Position numbers and translations under genes: made by a program. DNA of 64,000 nucleotides from the NCBI RefSeq assembly GCF_003664035.1, contig NZ_RCCK01000012.1, positions 1-64,000 of the forward strand. The letters are read 5' to 3'. Below, piece after piece: positions 1-8,563 of the stretch; within the stretch, counting starts at the first letter, position 1; the number at the start of each line of letters is the position of its first letter. The DNA comes from Pedobacter alluvionis. GTDB taxonomy: Bacteria > Bacteroidota > Bacteroidia > Sphingobacteriales > Sphingobacteriaceae. The notes below the pieces were generated by a model. It saw only the letters and a program-made list of their open reading frames with translations, did not search any database and was not told the DNA's origin.

Positions 1-275
1 TCCATTGAAGGAGTAGGGCTAAATTCAATAACATCAATAGAGCCAAAATGTTTTTTTACAGCAACCAAAGCATCTTTTAAAGAATTTCTATCCAAAACAT
101 CAGCGTAAAAAGAAGCAACCGAAATTTCTTGTGCTTCAAGCTGTTTAACCAGATCATTTAATTTTTCTTCACTTCTTGCCAAAAGAGCTACATTGTAACC
201 TTCTTTCCCAAAACGTTTTGCCACAGCAAATCCAACACCTGGACCGGCACCAATTATTGCAATAGTTTTTACCAT
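1..275 (-). CDS. SDR-family NAD(P)-binding oxidoreductase, N-terminal part
   Basis: The reverse strand reads MVKTIAIIGAGPGVGFAVAK at the start, a Rossmann nucleotide-binding loop (GAGPGVG), followed by an ARSEEKL segment and a YADVLDR segment as in short-chain dehydrogenases. The gene runs off the left edge of the window, so only about 91 residues are visible and the catalytic YxxxK lies outside. It is divergent from the HxlR regulator at 377, which suggests that the regulator controls it, as is common for HxlR/oxidoreductase pairs. The substrate cannot be read from the sequence. Confidence 0.85.
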   Translation of the reverse strand, partial: MVKTIAIIGAGPGVGFAVAKRFGKEGYNVALLARSEEKLNDLVKQLEAQEISVASFYADVLDRNSLKDALVAVKKHFGSIDVIEFSPTPSM

Positions 276-318
276 TTACTTACATTTTAATTTTAGTGTA
301 ACAAAAATACCTAAATTG

Positions 319-333
319 CTTACAAAATGTAAG
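319..333. promoter_or_regulatory. 15-bp palindrome, probable HxlR operator
   Basis: CTTACA-AAA-TGTAAG is a perfect inverted repeat in the 101-bp divergent space between the SDR and HxlR genes. Further TTACA/TGTAA half-sites lie on both sides (near 279-286, 343-349 and 352-357). The position suits autoregulation and control of the SDR gene; binding itself is inferred. Confidence 0.5.
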
Positions 334-376
334 TGGTTACCCAAATGTAACTACTTACCTTTAAGTAACTAACTTT

Positions 377-763
377 ATGATTGAGATAACAAAACAACTA
401 AAGAAATCTATCGAGCTATTTCCTAATCTAACTGAATGTAAATCCTCATTAGGCCCAATACAAGACGCATTATATGTATTGGGCGGAAAATGGAGGATTC
501 CAATTTTAGTTGCAATGCTTGAAGGCAACAAGCATTTTGGTGAAATTAAAAGGACAATAAATAAGATTTCTGCAAAAGTGCTTTCACACGAATTAAAAGA
601 ACTAGAATTAAATGGTTTTATAACCCGACGTGTTTACGGAACGAAACCTGTAGGCATTGAATACGAACTGACAGAATATACAAATTCGCTTGGTGCTGTA
701 ATTGTGGCATTGAGAGAGTGGGGACTATTACACCGTGAAAAAGTGAAGACGGAATGGAATTGA
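377..763 (+). CDS. HxlR-family winged-helix transcriptional regulator
   Basis: This 128-residue protein has the HxlR layout. A short N-terminal region holds one cysteine (Cys21). Then come the hallmark LGGKWRIPIL segment, a winged helix with LSHELKELELNGFI, and the wing RRVYGTKPVGIEYELTEY. HxlR proteins are small dimeric DNA-binding regulators that often sense electrophiles or oxidants through a Cys near the N terminus. It starts with ATG at 377 and is divergent from an SDR oxidoreductase, its likely target. The effector is unknown. Confidence 0.92.
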   Translation: MIEITKQLKKSIELFPNLTECKSSLGPIQDALYVLGGKWRIPILVAMLEGNKHFGEIKRTINKISAKVLSHELKELELNGFITRRVYGTKPVGIEYELTEYTNSLGAVIVALREWGLLHREKVKTEWN

Positions 764-1061
764 AAAACAACCGCCGCCAATACTCAAACCGTTATGCGTC
801 ACAAATTGCGACCGGGCAACTTCAAACTTGCTCACTTTCAAGACTGTAAAGTAAAATCAGAATACGATGGGGCTCTTCGGGGAGTTAAGACTAATTGACA
901 CATTTGCGGCAGAATTCTCCGGATTACAAAAGGAAAAATCAAATTTAATGAAAGCTATTTTCTGAATCTTACCAAAGCTTTACGAACATTATACAATTAG
1001 GCTAATTTATTTGAAGATACCAAAATGAATGGGGAAAAGACATTATAATTATTCTGATCTA
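764..1061. other. non-coding stretch, no recognisable gene
   Basis: I found no coding frame, RNA gene or clear repeat here. The stretch separates the HxlR gene from a decayed reading frame at 1062 and looks like debris between two modules. Confidence 0.5.
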
Positions 1062-1151
1062 TTAAAGAACATCAAACTGTTTATTGCCTGACATCCCTTT
1101 CGCAAGTTCCAATCCGGCAAGTCCACCGCCACTGATGAAGATTTTTTTCAT
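1062..1151 (-). pseudogene. remnant of an FAD/NAD(P)-dependent oxidoreductase (first 29 codons)
   Basis: The frame begins with ATG at 1151 and reads MKKIFISGGGLAGLELAKGM, then SGNKQFDVL and a TAA. GGGLAGLELAKG is a GxGxxG dinucleotide-binding loop as at the start of FAD-dependent oxidoreductases and type II NADH dehydrogenases. The reading stops immediately afterwards, so only the first beta-alpha unit is left. It lies just downstream of the RND gene, in the same orientation. The exact parent family is uncertain. Confidence 0.5.
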
Positions 1152-1234
1152 TTTAGGTAAACGGTCTATGGTTAGGATAACAATCCCCGATCTCCGCCAC
1201 TTGATAGAGTAGCGTGAACCGGGGATCAATCTTG

Positions 1235-4200
1235 TTAATGCACAGATACTGACACGCTACTGGAGTGATCTTCCTTCCTTGGGAACCTTTGTCTGTATTT
1301 ATCTCCGATCCTATCAACGCAGTAGTACACCATCGGCACCACAAACACGGTAAGGCAAAGACTGGTAGACAATCCACCGATCACCACCCATGCAAGGCCA
1401 TTTTTCCATTCACTGCCCGGAGCGGTACTGGTGGCAATAGGAATCATACCAATTACCATGGCAATGGTCGTCATCAAAATAGGCCGTAGCCTGGTTTGTC
1501 CGGCTTTTATTAAAGCTGTCCAGGTACTGTCGCCATGTTCCTTGCGCTGGTTGGCGAAATCGACGATCAGGATGGCATTTTTTGCTACAAGCCCCAAAAG
1601 CATGATCATACCCAGAATGGTGAAAATACTCATGGAAGATTTGGTCAGTGCAAGTGCGAGAAAAACACCTAGAAATGCCACCGGAATAGCGAAAAGCACT
1701 ACAAAGGGGTATATGAAGTTATTATACAAGGCCACCATAACAAGGTACATCAGGAAAATGGCAGCGACAATAGCTGCAGCCAGTGCACCGAAGGAATCTG
1801 CCTGGCGCTCAGCATCTCCACTCCACCGTAAATCAATACCGGCAGGCAGAGGCTTTTCCATCAGCGATTGCTTGATTTTGTCGACCACGTTACCTGATGG
1901 CAGGCCGAGTACATTGCTTTTTACCGTAACGGAGGTTCTTCTGCCCTTACGCTCCAATACACTGGGGCCGCTTCCCTGCACGATATTGGCAAACTGCGAT
2001 AGCTTGATAGACTTGCCGACATCATTGATAAAAGAAATATTCTTAACATCTTCCACATCGTGTTTATTAAAATCATCAAACTTGACCCGGATATCATATT
2101 CATTGTTACCGACACGATATTTTGCGTCGTCATTTCCTGAATAGGCGTTTTGTAATGTTGTGCCGACACTGTAAATGTTCAGGCCTAACTGCCCCATTTG
2201 TTCACGGTTAATATTGACTTCCACCTCAGGGTTCCCGGCCTCAACGCTAAGATTCGTATTTATCGCTCCGGGCATTGCCGCTATCCTGGATTTCAGTTCA
2301 TTGGCCACTTTCATCAGCTGGTCGTTATCTTCTCCGTTCAAAACGATCTGGATCGGATCGCCCATGTTTACCATGCTAACCATACTTGGGCTAACCTTCA
2401 CGCCAGCAAAATGTTTGGCAATCTGCTGACTTTTTTTAAGCATCAGTTTTTCGGTTGAAAGCGCACGCTTATCTTTGTCAACCAGTGTCACGGTTAATTC
2501 GGTTTTATAATCGGATCCCACACCGGCTACGATTGAGGAAGTGCTACTGCCTGCCACATTACTGAATACGGTGGTAACATCAGACTGCTGGCGCAGATAA
2601 CTCTCAATTTCATAACTGAGTAAGTTATTTTGCTTAACTGTCAGGCTTTTGTCGTATTCCAGGGCGAGTCTGAATTGTCCTTTATCGGTTTGTGTAATAA
2701 ATTCCTTGCCAATGATGCCCATGTTCATCACCAAGCCAATCGCCGCAAAAAGCGTCAGCACGAACCCTGCCGTGATTAATTTATGCTTTAATGTCCATTG
2801 AAGCGCGCCGACGTACCAGGCGGTAAGCCCGTCAAGAAGCTTTTCAAACTGGATCAATACTTTGTGAAACATATTTTTGTTGTCCAGCACAGTTACCTTG
2901 CCAAAGCGTGATGCCAGCCAGGGGGTCAGCGTATAACATACAAACAAGCTCATCAGTGTCGCTATGACAATGGTAACGGCATACTGGCGAAGTACGTCGC
3001 CAATTGTATTTTGGATCACACACAACGGGCCAAACACCACCACATCCACTGTTGTAATTGCAAGGGCAGAGAAACCTATTTCATTTCTTCCGTCAAGCGC
3101 TGCTTGACGTTTATTTTTTCCCATGTGAAGGTGGCGGTGGATGTTTTCAAGTACCACAATACTGTCGTCGACCAAAATCCCGATAACAAGAGAAAGAGCG
3201 AGCAAACTCATCAGGTTCAGACTAAAACCAAAGAAATACATCGCGATAAAGGTAGAAATCAGCGAGGTCGGAATTGCCACCAGGACGATCAGCGAATCGC
3301 GGATACTGTGCAGGAACAAAAGCATAATGGCCGCTACCAGCAGCACCGAAATTTCAAGGTCATGTACTACGCCGTCTGCAGACTCTAAAGTGTAATCCGC
3401 TGTATCGTCTGCAATGATGAATTTCACGCCTTTACTGGCATACTTGTTTTGGATGGCTGAGATCTTTGTTTTAACTTGCCTGCTGATATCGACCGCATTG
3501 GCATCCCCCTGCTTTTTGATCAAAAGACCAATAGCATTTTCGCCATTATAGCGAAAGACGGATGCAGGTTCCTTTGTAACATCAGTAACGGTAGCAACGT
3601 CACTTAGTTTAACCGGACTGCCTGCCGAGGGTAGAGCGACGGTCAAATCATTCAATTGGGCGACCGAAGAAAACTTGCCGGTTAGCCTGACTGTCATCTG
3701 ACCGTTATTCTCAGATTTAACTTTTCCCGCCGGAAACTCTACGTTCGCGTTGGTAATCTTCTGGGTAACATTCAGGATCGAAAGCCCGTAATAGTCCAGT
3801 TTGTCTTTTAGTACATTGACCTGTATTTCCCTTTCTTGGCCGCCAATGACCGTTATTTCGCCCACACCTGTGATTTGCTGAAACTGGGGGTTTATCTCAT
3901 TTTTGATGACATCGTAAAATTCAGAACCGCTTAATTTAGATACGGCTGCCAGCTGAATAATGGGCTGGTCGCTTGGTGTCACCTTGGAGATGCTTGGAGA
4001 CTTCACATCAGAAGGAAGATCACTTAAAATGTTGTTGATTTTCCTTTGTACTTCCTGTTGTTTACTGTCTATATCGCTTCCGACATTAAATTCGGCTGTA
4101 ATGATCGAGTTACTTTCCAGTGACTGCGAGGATACTGTTTTGATACCATCCACACCGCTGAGTACATCTTCTATTTTTTTTGTAACAGTCTGCTCCACAT

Positions 4201-4372
4201 TGACAGGTGCAGCTCCTGGGTATTGCGTGGTGATCACCAGCGTTGGCTTACTCATTTCAGGCATCAGCTCATAGCTTAGCTTGGTGTAGCAAAATATACC
4301 CCCGGCGAGAAGGACTGTGAAGATCACAATGATCAGCGAGGGGCGTTTGATTGAAATTTCGGTTAATGACAT
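1235..4372 (-). CDS. RND efflux pump inner-membrane permease (AcrB/MexB-like)
   Basis: This 1045-residue protein is a proton-driven exporter of the hydrophobe/amphiphile RND type. Visible features are a first membrane helix after MSLTEISIKRPSLI, the periplasmic porter entry PEMSKPTLVITTQYPGA, and the proton-relay pair in TM4 (GILVDDSIVVLENI). The relay lysine of TM10 is in GLVAKNAILIVDFANQ. The length is normal for the family. It is the last gene of a TolC - membrane fusion - RND operon, 47 bp after the fusion protein gene, and is presumably controlled by the TetR protein at 7135. Drug or metabolite specificity cannot be told from the sequence. Confidence 0.95.
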   Translation of the reverse strand: MSLTEISIKRPSLIIVIFTVLLAGGIFCYTKLSYELMPEMSKPTLVITTQYPGAAPVNVEQTVTKKIEDVLSGVDGIKTVSSQSLESNSIITAEFNVGSDIDSKQQEVQRKINNILSDLPSDVKSPSISKVTPSDQPIIQLAAVSKLSGSEFYDVIKNEINPQFQQITGVGEITVIGGQEREIQVNVLKDKLDYYGLSILNVTQKITNANVEFPAGKVKSENNGQMTVRLTGKFSSVAQLNDLTVALPSAGSPVKLSDVATVTDVTKEPASVFRYNGENAIGLLIKKQGDANAVDISRQVKTKISAIQNKYASKGVKFIIADDTADYTLESADGVVHDLEISVLLVAAIMLLFLHSIRDSLIVLVAIPTSLISTFIAMYFFGFSLNLMSLLALSLVIGILVDDSIVVLENIHRHLHMGKNKRQAALDGRNEIGFSALAITTVDVVVFGPLCVIQNTIGDVLRQYAVTIVIATLMSLFVCYTLTPWLASRFGKVTVLDNKNMFHKVLIQFEKLLDGLTAWYVGALQWTLKHKLITAGFVLTLFAAIGLVMNMGIIGKEFITQTDKGQFRLALEYDKSLTVKQNNLLSYEIESYLRQQSDVTTVFSNVAGSSTSSIVAGVGSDYKTELTVTLVDKDKRALSTEKLMLKKSQQIAKHFAGVKVSPSMVSMVNMGDPIQIVLNGEDNDQLMKVANELKSRIAAMPGAINTNLSVEAGNPEVEVNINREQMGQLGLNIYSVGTTLQNAYSGNDDAKYRVGNNEYDIRVKFDDFNKHDVEDVKNISFINDVGKSIKLSQFANIVQGSGPSVLERKGRRTSVTVKSNVLGLPSGNVVDKIKQSLMEKPLPAGIDLRWSGDAERQADSFGALAAAIVAAIFLMYLVMVALYNNFIYPFVVLFAIPVAFLGVFLALALTKSSMSIFTILGMIMLLGLVAKNAILIVDFANQRKEHGDSTWTALIKAGQTRLRPILMTTIAMVIGMIPIATSTAPGSEWKNGLAWVVIGGLSTSLCLTVFVVPMVYYCVDRIGDKYRQRFPRKEDHSSSVSVSVH

Positions 4373-4419
4373 TTTTTATGTTGTTTTAGCTTGAATAACC
4401 TGGCAACTTGCAGGTTCTT

Positions 4420-5475
4420 TTATTTTGCAATGGATACCCGTGAACCATCACTGAGATTAACAAGTCCGCCTGATGCAACTAGGTTGCCTGCGGCTAGTCC
4501 GCTGGTTACCTGAACGCGGTTTTCGTTCCCGCTACCGAGCTGGATATCCCGAATTTTCGCAACATTATTTTCAATCACATATACCTGTGGTTTTGCCGAA
4601 GATCCGATGATGGCTGAACGGGGAACGGTCAAGGCGTCAGCTGAAAGCGTATTTGTAAGCTCAACAGTTCCGTACATACCCGACCGTAAAGCGGAATTGT
4701 TGTTGGCTACACGGACTTTGATCTGAAAATTGTGCGAGGCGTCCGCATCTGATCCAATCATTTCTACTATTCCTTTAAATTTGGTACCGGGGTGAACATC
4801 AGAGGTTACATCAATAGCTTGTCCTGTTTTAAACTGGGCAATATTTTTTTCAGGAACATTGATTTCAAGTTTTAAGGAACTGATATCGATCAGGGTTGCC
4901 ATTTGCATGCCTGGGGATACGATAGCCCCCAGATCGAAATTCCGGCTGATGATCACACCAGCAGAAGGTGCATGAATGGTACACTGGCTGATCTGTTTTT
5001 TAAGCTGGTCGATCTGGGCTTTTGTAATAAGAACGTCTGTTTTGGCGTTGTCTATTTGTAACTGGGTGACCCCTGAAACTGCCTGCTGATACCTGGTGAG
5101 CGTACTGACGGCTCTGTCGTAACTAGCATTTGCTGATTGTAGTTGGGTTTTCAAAAGGTCACTATCGAGCTGGGCAATCACGCTGCCAGCTGCCACTCGG
5201 GAGCCTTCCTGGATATTGACTTTGATCACTTTTCCGGTTGTCTCAGTACCAAGGGTTACTTCACGGTTGGGTGCAAAAGAACCCGTAAAAGTAACCGACT
5301 GGTCAAACCGTGCCATTTTTACTGAATCTATCTGCACCATTACAGCGGTGTTGACATCGGGTTGGTAAATCTTTTCGGTGAGCTCTTCTTTGTTGCTGGT
5401 CAGTTTGAAAGCCACCGCAGCTAACAGGGCGCCAGCAATGACGACCGTTAAAACCGTTTTTGTTATTTTGTTCAT
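4420..5475 (-). CDS. RND efflux periplasmic adaptor (membrane fusion protein)
   Basis: The 351-residue protein has an N-terminal membrane anchor (KTVLTVVIAGALLAAVAF). It continues with the lipoyl half-motif EVTLGTETTGKVIKVNIQEG, a coiled-coil hairpin of about 60 residues, the second lipoyl half (CTIHAPSAGVI) and beta-barrel and membrane-proximal domains ending in ASGGLVNLSDGSRV. This is the HlyD/AcrA family that bridges the RND pump and the outer-membrane channel. The gene sits 55 bp after the TolC gene and 47 bp before the permease gene in one operon. Confidence 0.95.
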   Translation of the reverse strand: MNKITKTVLTVVIAGALLAAVAFKLTSNKEELTEKIYQPDVNTAVMVQIDSVKMARFDQSVTFTGSFAPNREVTLGTETTGKVIKVNIQEGSRVAAGSVIAQLDSDLLKTQLQSANASYDRAVSTLTRYQQAVSGVTQLQIDNAKTDVLITKAQIDQLKKQISQCTIHAPSAGVIISRNFDLGAIVSPGMQMATLIDISSLKLEINVPEKNIAQFKTGQAIDVTSDVHPGTKFKGIVEMIGSDADASHNFQIKVRVANNNSALRSGMYGTVELTNTLSADALTVPRSAIIGSSAKPQVYVIENNVAKIRDIQLGSGNENRVQVTSGLAAGNLVASGGLVNLSDGSRVSIAK

Positions 5476-5530
5476 GGTTTTGTGTTGTTATGATGTTTGA
5501 TCTAATCTATGTTTATATTAATTTGAAATT

Positions 5531-6868
5531 TTATGGGAGCAGGGTACCCTGGGCTTGTTTCAGGTTTAGTTCTGCCTGTTTAATATTGATCAGTGCCGTA
5601 ACGTATTTTGTTTGTGCCGATTGCAGATCGCTTGTAGTATTAATCACATCACTGACTTTAACGATCCCACTCTGATACTGCTGATTGATATCAGCCAATA
5701 CCTTTTGAGCTAGGGCCAAGTTTCTTTTCTGGTTTTCATATGTGATCATATTGCTTCGTATATCTGCCCGGGCATTAGCAACATCCTTATCGTTTTGCTG
5801 CAATATCTGTGTGGCCTGAACATCAAGCTTGCCAATTTCAAGTTGTTTTTGCTGGGCTTGGTATTTGGTATTAAAACCATCAAAAATGGATATTTTGAAT
5901 TTAATCCCAATGTTGGACGCCGGATAGAGCTTGTCGTTGATATTTTTGAATGGATTGGCGTTAACGTTATATCCATATAGCCCATAATTGGCATAAAGTG
6001 ATACTGTTGGCAAGTAACCTGCTTTTATGTTCTTGTATTCGAGTTCGGCAATTCGTTTGTTTTGAAGCAACTGTAAATAATTTGTTTTTTTAGCCGCGTC
6101 ATAGTCGCTGTCTGCCTTGTGACTTATTTCGTTTTCAGTGAAGGTATCGATACTGACGGATTCGCTGAGTGGCATGTTCATCAGCACTTTAAGCAGGTTG
6201 TAATATTTTTCTTTGGAGTTCTGAAGCCCTTCCAGATCGGCCTTACTATTGTCACGGGTAACGGTCAGCCTATCTACGTCGGTCTGGGTAGCAAGCCCTG
6301 CCCGCAACTGCTCCGAAGTGCCTTTTAGTAAGGTTTCGGTATTTTGCAGGCTTTGACCGCTTAGTTCTTCCTGTTTTAACAGCGATTGGATGTTGTAGTA
6401 GGTAGCAGCGACATTGTAGACCAAGTCTTCCTGTGAGCTTCTGATCTGAAGCTGACTGCCAGCCAGCAGAACTTTCGCCGCTTTTAGCTCTATTTTGGCC
6501 GATGCATTGTAAATGTTCTGGCTTAGTTCAGCAGACACTAATTTGGTCTGGTCGATGCCTAGACGTGCAGGGATATACGTGCCTTCAGTTCCTCCAAAGG
6601 TCGAAGCAGGGAGGATGGAGGTTTGAATCTGGGGCGAATACTGATAAGAGCCGCTGGCACTAATGTTTGGCAGTAGCGCACTGTAAGCCTGCCTGATGCC
6701 GGCGTTAGCTTTGTCAAAATCAAGCGTAACTGCTTTGAGTTGTAGACTTTGCCTAAGGGCTATTTCTGTGCAGTGGGCAAGCGTATAGTGCGTCTGCGCA
6801 TGAGCCATCGAACTTATGCTAATCAATATTACAAATGATATACCGAAGGCATTTTTTTTTGGTTTCAT
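5531..6868 (-). CDS. TolC-family outer-membrane efflux channel
   Basis: I place the start at the ATG at 6868, which gives a clean signal peptide (MKPKKNAFGISFVILISISS then MAHAQ). An ATG further upstream at 6949 would add 27 residues encoded by the tandem repeat region and no signal. The 445-residue mature-type sequence shows the two-fold OEP repeat. One half has YTLAHCTEIALRQSLQLK, the other has SSTALRQ-like helices ending in VSDVINTTSDLQSAQTKYV and ALINIKQAELNLKQAQG. It is the first gene of the RND operon and gives the tripartite pump its exit duct. Confidence 0.93.
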   Translation of the reverse strand: MKPKKNAFGISFVILISISSMAHAQTHYTLAHCTEIALRQSLQLKAVTLDFDKANAGIRQAYSALLPNISASGSYQYSPQIQTSILPASTFGGTEGTYIPARLGIDQTKLVSAELSQNIYNASAKIELKAAKVLLAGSQLQIRSSQEDLVYNVAATYYNIQSLLKQEELSGQSLQNTETLLKGTSEQLRAGLATQTDVDRLTVTRDNSKADLEGLQNSKEKYYNLLKVLMNMPLSESVSIDTFTENEISHKADSDYDAAKKTNYLQLLQNKRIAELEYKNIKAGYLPTVSLYANYGLYGYNVNANPFKNINDKLYPASNIGIKFKISIFDGFNTKYQAQQKQLEIGKLDVQATQILQQNDKDVANARADIRSNMITYENQKRNLALAQKVLADINQQYQSGIVKVSDVINTTSDLQSAQTKYVTALINIKQAELNLKQAQGTLLP

Positions 6869-6889
6869 ACTTTTTATTTTATTTAATTG

Positions 6890-7119
6890 TTGGATATTTT
6901 TGTCAAATAGTGTGTAAAAATGTGGCTGAGCTATTTCTTGATACATCAAACTTCATAATATACTAAGCTTTTTATTTAAATGTTTTATATAATTGTTCGA
7001 CATTCTTGTCGAATACTGAATAAAAATGTGGTTGAGCTGTTTCTTGATACATCAAACTTCATAATATATTTAGCTTTTAACGTAAATGTTTTATGTGATT
7101 GTTCGACATTTTTGTCGAA
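6890..7119. repeat. 106-bp tandem repeat carrying three TetR-type operators
   Basis: Two full units and one partial unit of exactly 106 bp begin at 6890, 6996 and 7102. Each begins with an 18-bp inverted repeat: TTCGACATTCTTGTCGAA at 6996, TTCGACATTTTTGTCGAA at 7102 and a decayed TTGGATATTTTTGTCAAA at 6890. The arms are 7 bp with a 4-bp centre. The array lies between the TetR gene and the efflux operon, so it is a likely multi-site operator for the pump promoter. It has apparently grown by duplication, since the sequence between operators is also repeated. Confidence 0.75.
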
Positions 7120-7134
7120 TATTAGATAAAAAAA

Positions 7135-7746
7135 CTAAGCCTTAAACGCGTTTGCCAAAAAATCAATCAGATACTGTTTTCGTTCTTTCATTAAGTTTAA
7201 ATAAGCTTTGTCGGAAAGATTCAGCAAAGACTTGATCATGCCCATCCCTGCGAATGGAAACATACAGGAAGACAGAAAGGTGAGAAAGATTTGTTCCGGA
7301 TTCCCTATCATTTCACCTCTTTTGACAGCCTCGGCAATTCCTGTTTTAAAATATTCATAAAAATCTTTCTGAAGAAGCTTTTGAATATCCTGAAACAATG
7401 CAGGGTTTTTGTTGAATTCGTTCAACAAAAATATATCAACTTCTGGCTTCTGCATAGCATCGTCCATGTAGTGACCGGCAAAAAGCTGCATTTTTTCTAC
7501 GATAGTATAATTGTCGGCATTAAGATCAAGCATCCGTGCGGCCAACTCGCCGAAGAAATCCTTCCAGACTACTGCAAAAAGCTTTTCTTTACTACGGAAA
7601 TAATAATGAAGTGCCGTGCGTCCAATACCGGCTTCATCGGCAATTTCTTGCAACCGAGTACCTGCCAGACCTTTTTGTAAAAAAATTTTTCTGGCGGCAA
7701 GTTTAATCTGTGTTTCGGTATCTGTAGTAACCTCGCTATTCAACAT
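7135..7746 (-). CDS. TetR/AcrR-family repressor of the efflux operon
   Basis: I place the start at the ATG at 7746 (MLNSEVTTDTETQIKLAARK), because the longer frame to 7800 runs through an operator-like palindrome. The 203-residue protein has the N-terminal TetR helix-turn-helix (GTRLQEIADEAGIGRTALHY then YFRSKEKLFAVV) and a ligand-binding helical domain. It is transcribed toward the efflux operon, with the repeat operators in between, so it very probably represses TolC-MFP-RND and is relieved by a pump substrate. The ligand is unknown. Confidence 0.93.
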   Translation of the reverse strand: MLNSEVTTDTETQIKLAARKIFLQKGLAGTRLQEIADEAGIGRTALHYYFRSKEKLFAVVWKDFFGELAARMLDLNADNYTIVEKMQLFAGHYMDDAMQKPEVDIFLLNEFNKNPALFQDIQKLLQKDFYEYFKTGIAEAVKRGEMIGNPEQIFLTFLSSCMFPFAGMGMIKSLLNLSDKAYLNLMKERKQYLIDFLANAFKA

Positions 7747-7750
7747 AGTG

Positions 7751-7781
7751 TCTGACAATTTTGTATAACACAAATGTCGGA
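7751..7781. promoter_or_regulatory. imperfect 31-bp palindrome upstream of tetR, probable autoregulatory operator
   Basis: Directly upstream of the chosen TetR start the ends read TCTGACA and TGTCGGA, and 23 of 31 positions match their reverse complement. The GACA/TGTC half-sites resemble those in the downstream 18-bp operators (TTCGACA/TGTCGAA), with wider spacing. This suggests the repressor also controls its own gene. Confidence 0.4.
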
Positions 7782-7796
7782 TGAATTTTTGATATT

Positions 7797-7904
7797 TCAA
7801 AGGGCATAGTATGATTTTTTTGTTCGTTCGGAAAATAGCTCGGTGTCGGGAAAAGCCAGCGTGAATTGATATCCCAGCGATCGTCTGGCGTCATTAGCAC
7901 CTGT
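7797..7904 (-). pseudogene. possible C-terminal remnant of an unidentified protein
   Basis: After an in-frame stop, the reverse strand reads TGANDARRSLGYQFTLAF and then PDTELFSERTKKSYYAL before a TGA. The composition looks like a real protein C terminus rather than random DNA, but I cannot name the family. It lies immediately upstream of the TetR gene and has no start. It is probably debris of a gene cut by rearrangement. Confidence 0.25.
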
Positions 7905-7991
7905 TCAAACCTGGTCTTTCAAAATTGGATCGTTGATTAAAGCAACGAAAAGCGCTTAAAGAGCATTAAGAAAAGCGTTTAAGCGTGCTTT

Positions 7992-8357
7992 TTGCCGGAA
8001 TTAAGTGGCGGTTTAACTGCTAATAATATCGTTATTATCAACAATAAAAAAATGAGATGTAATGCCAACACGATGCAAAATGGGACTATCGCGCAGAAAA
8101 CACAGATGAACCTATTGGAAAACATTCCTAACCAAAAGTCTAACCAGACCATTATTAACGATTTGGGGAGAAGCTTTGCTGAATGAGTATTTGAAAGTGT
8201 CGGGGAAATGATTTCTACAACTGGAAAGATAGGTGCTGACCTGTTAAGTCTTCTTATGGAGCCTGTTTACATCGCACCCGAAGAAAATCCAGGTGAGCCA
8301 TCCAAACGTAAGAAAAAAAAGCAAAGGGAATCACAGGATTACGGGATAAGCAGATGA
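7992..8357 (+). pseudogene. decayed gene fragment, possibly mobilisation-protein C terminus
   Basis: One reading frame runs from a TTG at 7992 to a TGA at 8355-8357, with an in-frame TGA at 8184-8186. The part after the stop reads FESVGEMISTTGKIGADLLS, then LLMEPVYIAPEENPGEPSKR and a lysine-rich tail. A helix followed by an acidic stretch and a basic tail resembles the ends of Bacteroidetes mobilisation/relaxase proteins, but this match is by impression only. Together with the neighbouring fragment it marks a stretch of mobile-element debris. The 206 bp after it (to 8563) are AT-rich and hold no gene I can see. Confidence 0.35.
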
Positions 8358-8563
8358 CTTTATATCTGAACAGCGACAGAGCAGCCTCCATATATCTAAT
8401 TAATTTTAGTTCTTTTAATTTTGCTTAAATGAATTAAAATCCATTTATCCAATTTATCATTGTTAATGATTTACAGAATTTAGTTCTATTTTTGGATCTC
8501 TAAATTGCTGATTTATTTAGGAACTCCTTTCTGTAAAAACTAAACAGGCTTAATATCAAAAAC

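Noticed and set aside
1153-1260. The minus-strand phrase FTLLYQVAE near the FAD-binding remnant resembles the FPPLLYQVA stretch of type II NADH dehydrogenases.
   Set aside because: It lies before the Rossmann start on the minus strand, the wrong order for that protein, and partly overlaps the end of the RND gene in another frame. I treat it as chance.
3011-3388. Long opposite-strand frames inside the RND gene and other large genes.
   Set aside because: They follow the codon pattern of the real gene on the other strand and have no protein-family features.
6869-6949. An N-terminal extension of the TolC gene from the ATG at 6949.
   Set aside because: The 27 extra residues come from the first tandem-repeat unit and precede a complete signal peptide starting at 6868.
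7747-7800. A longer TetR frame beginning at 7800.
   Set aside because: It would run through a GACA/TGTC palindrome that is better explained as an operator, and it adds no known TetR element.
7868-7881. ATCCCAGCG near 7871 matches part of the tRNA-Lys T-arm/acceptor and could be a left attachment site.
   Set aside because: It is only 9 bp and is inverted relative to the tRNA copy, while attachment repeats must be direct. It also lies within a possible coding fragment.
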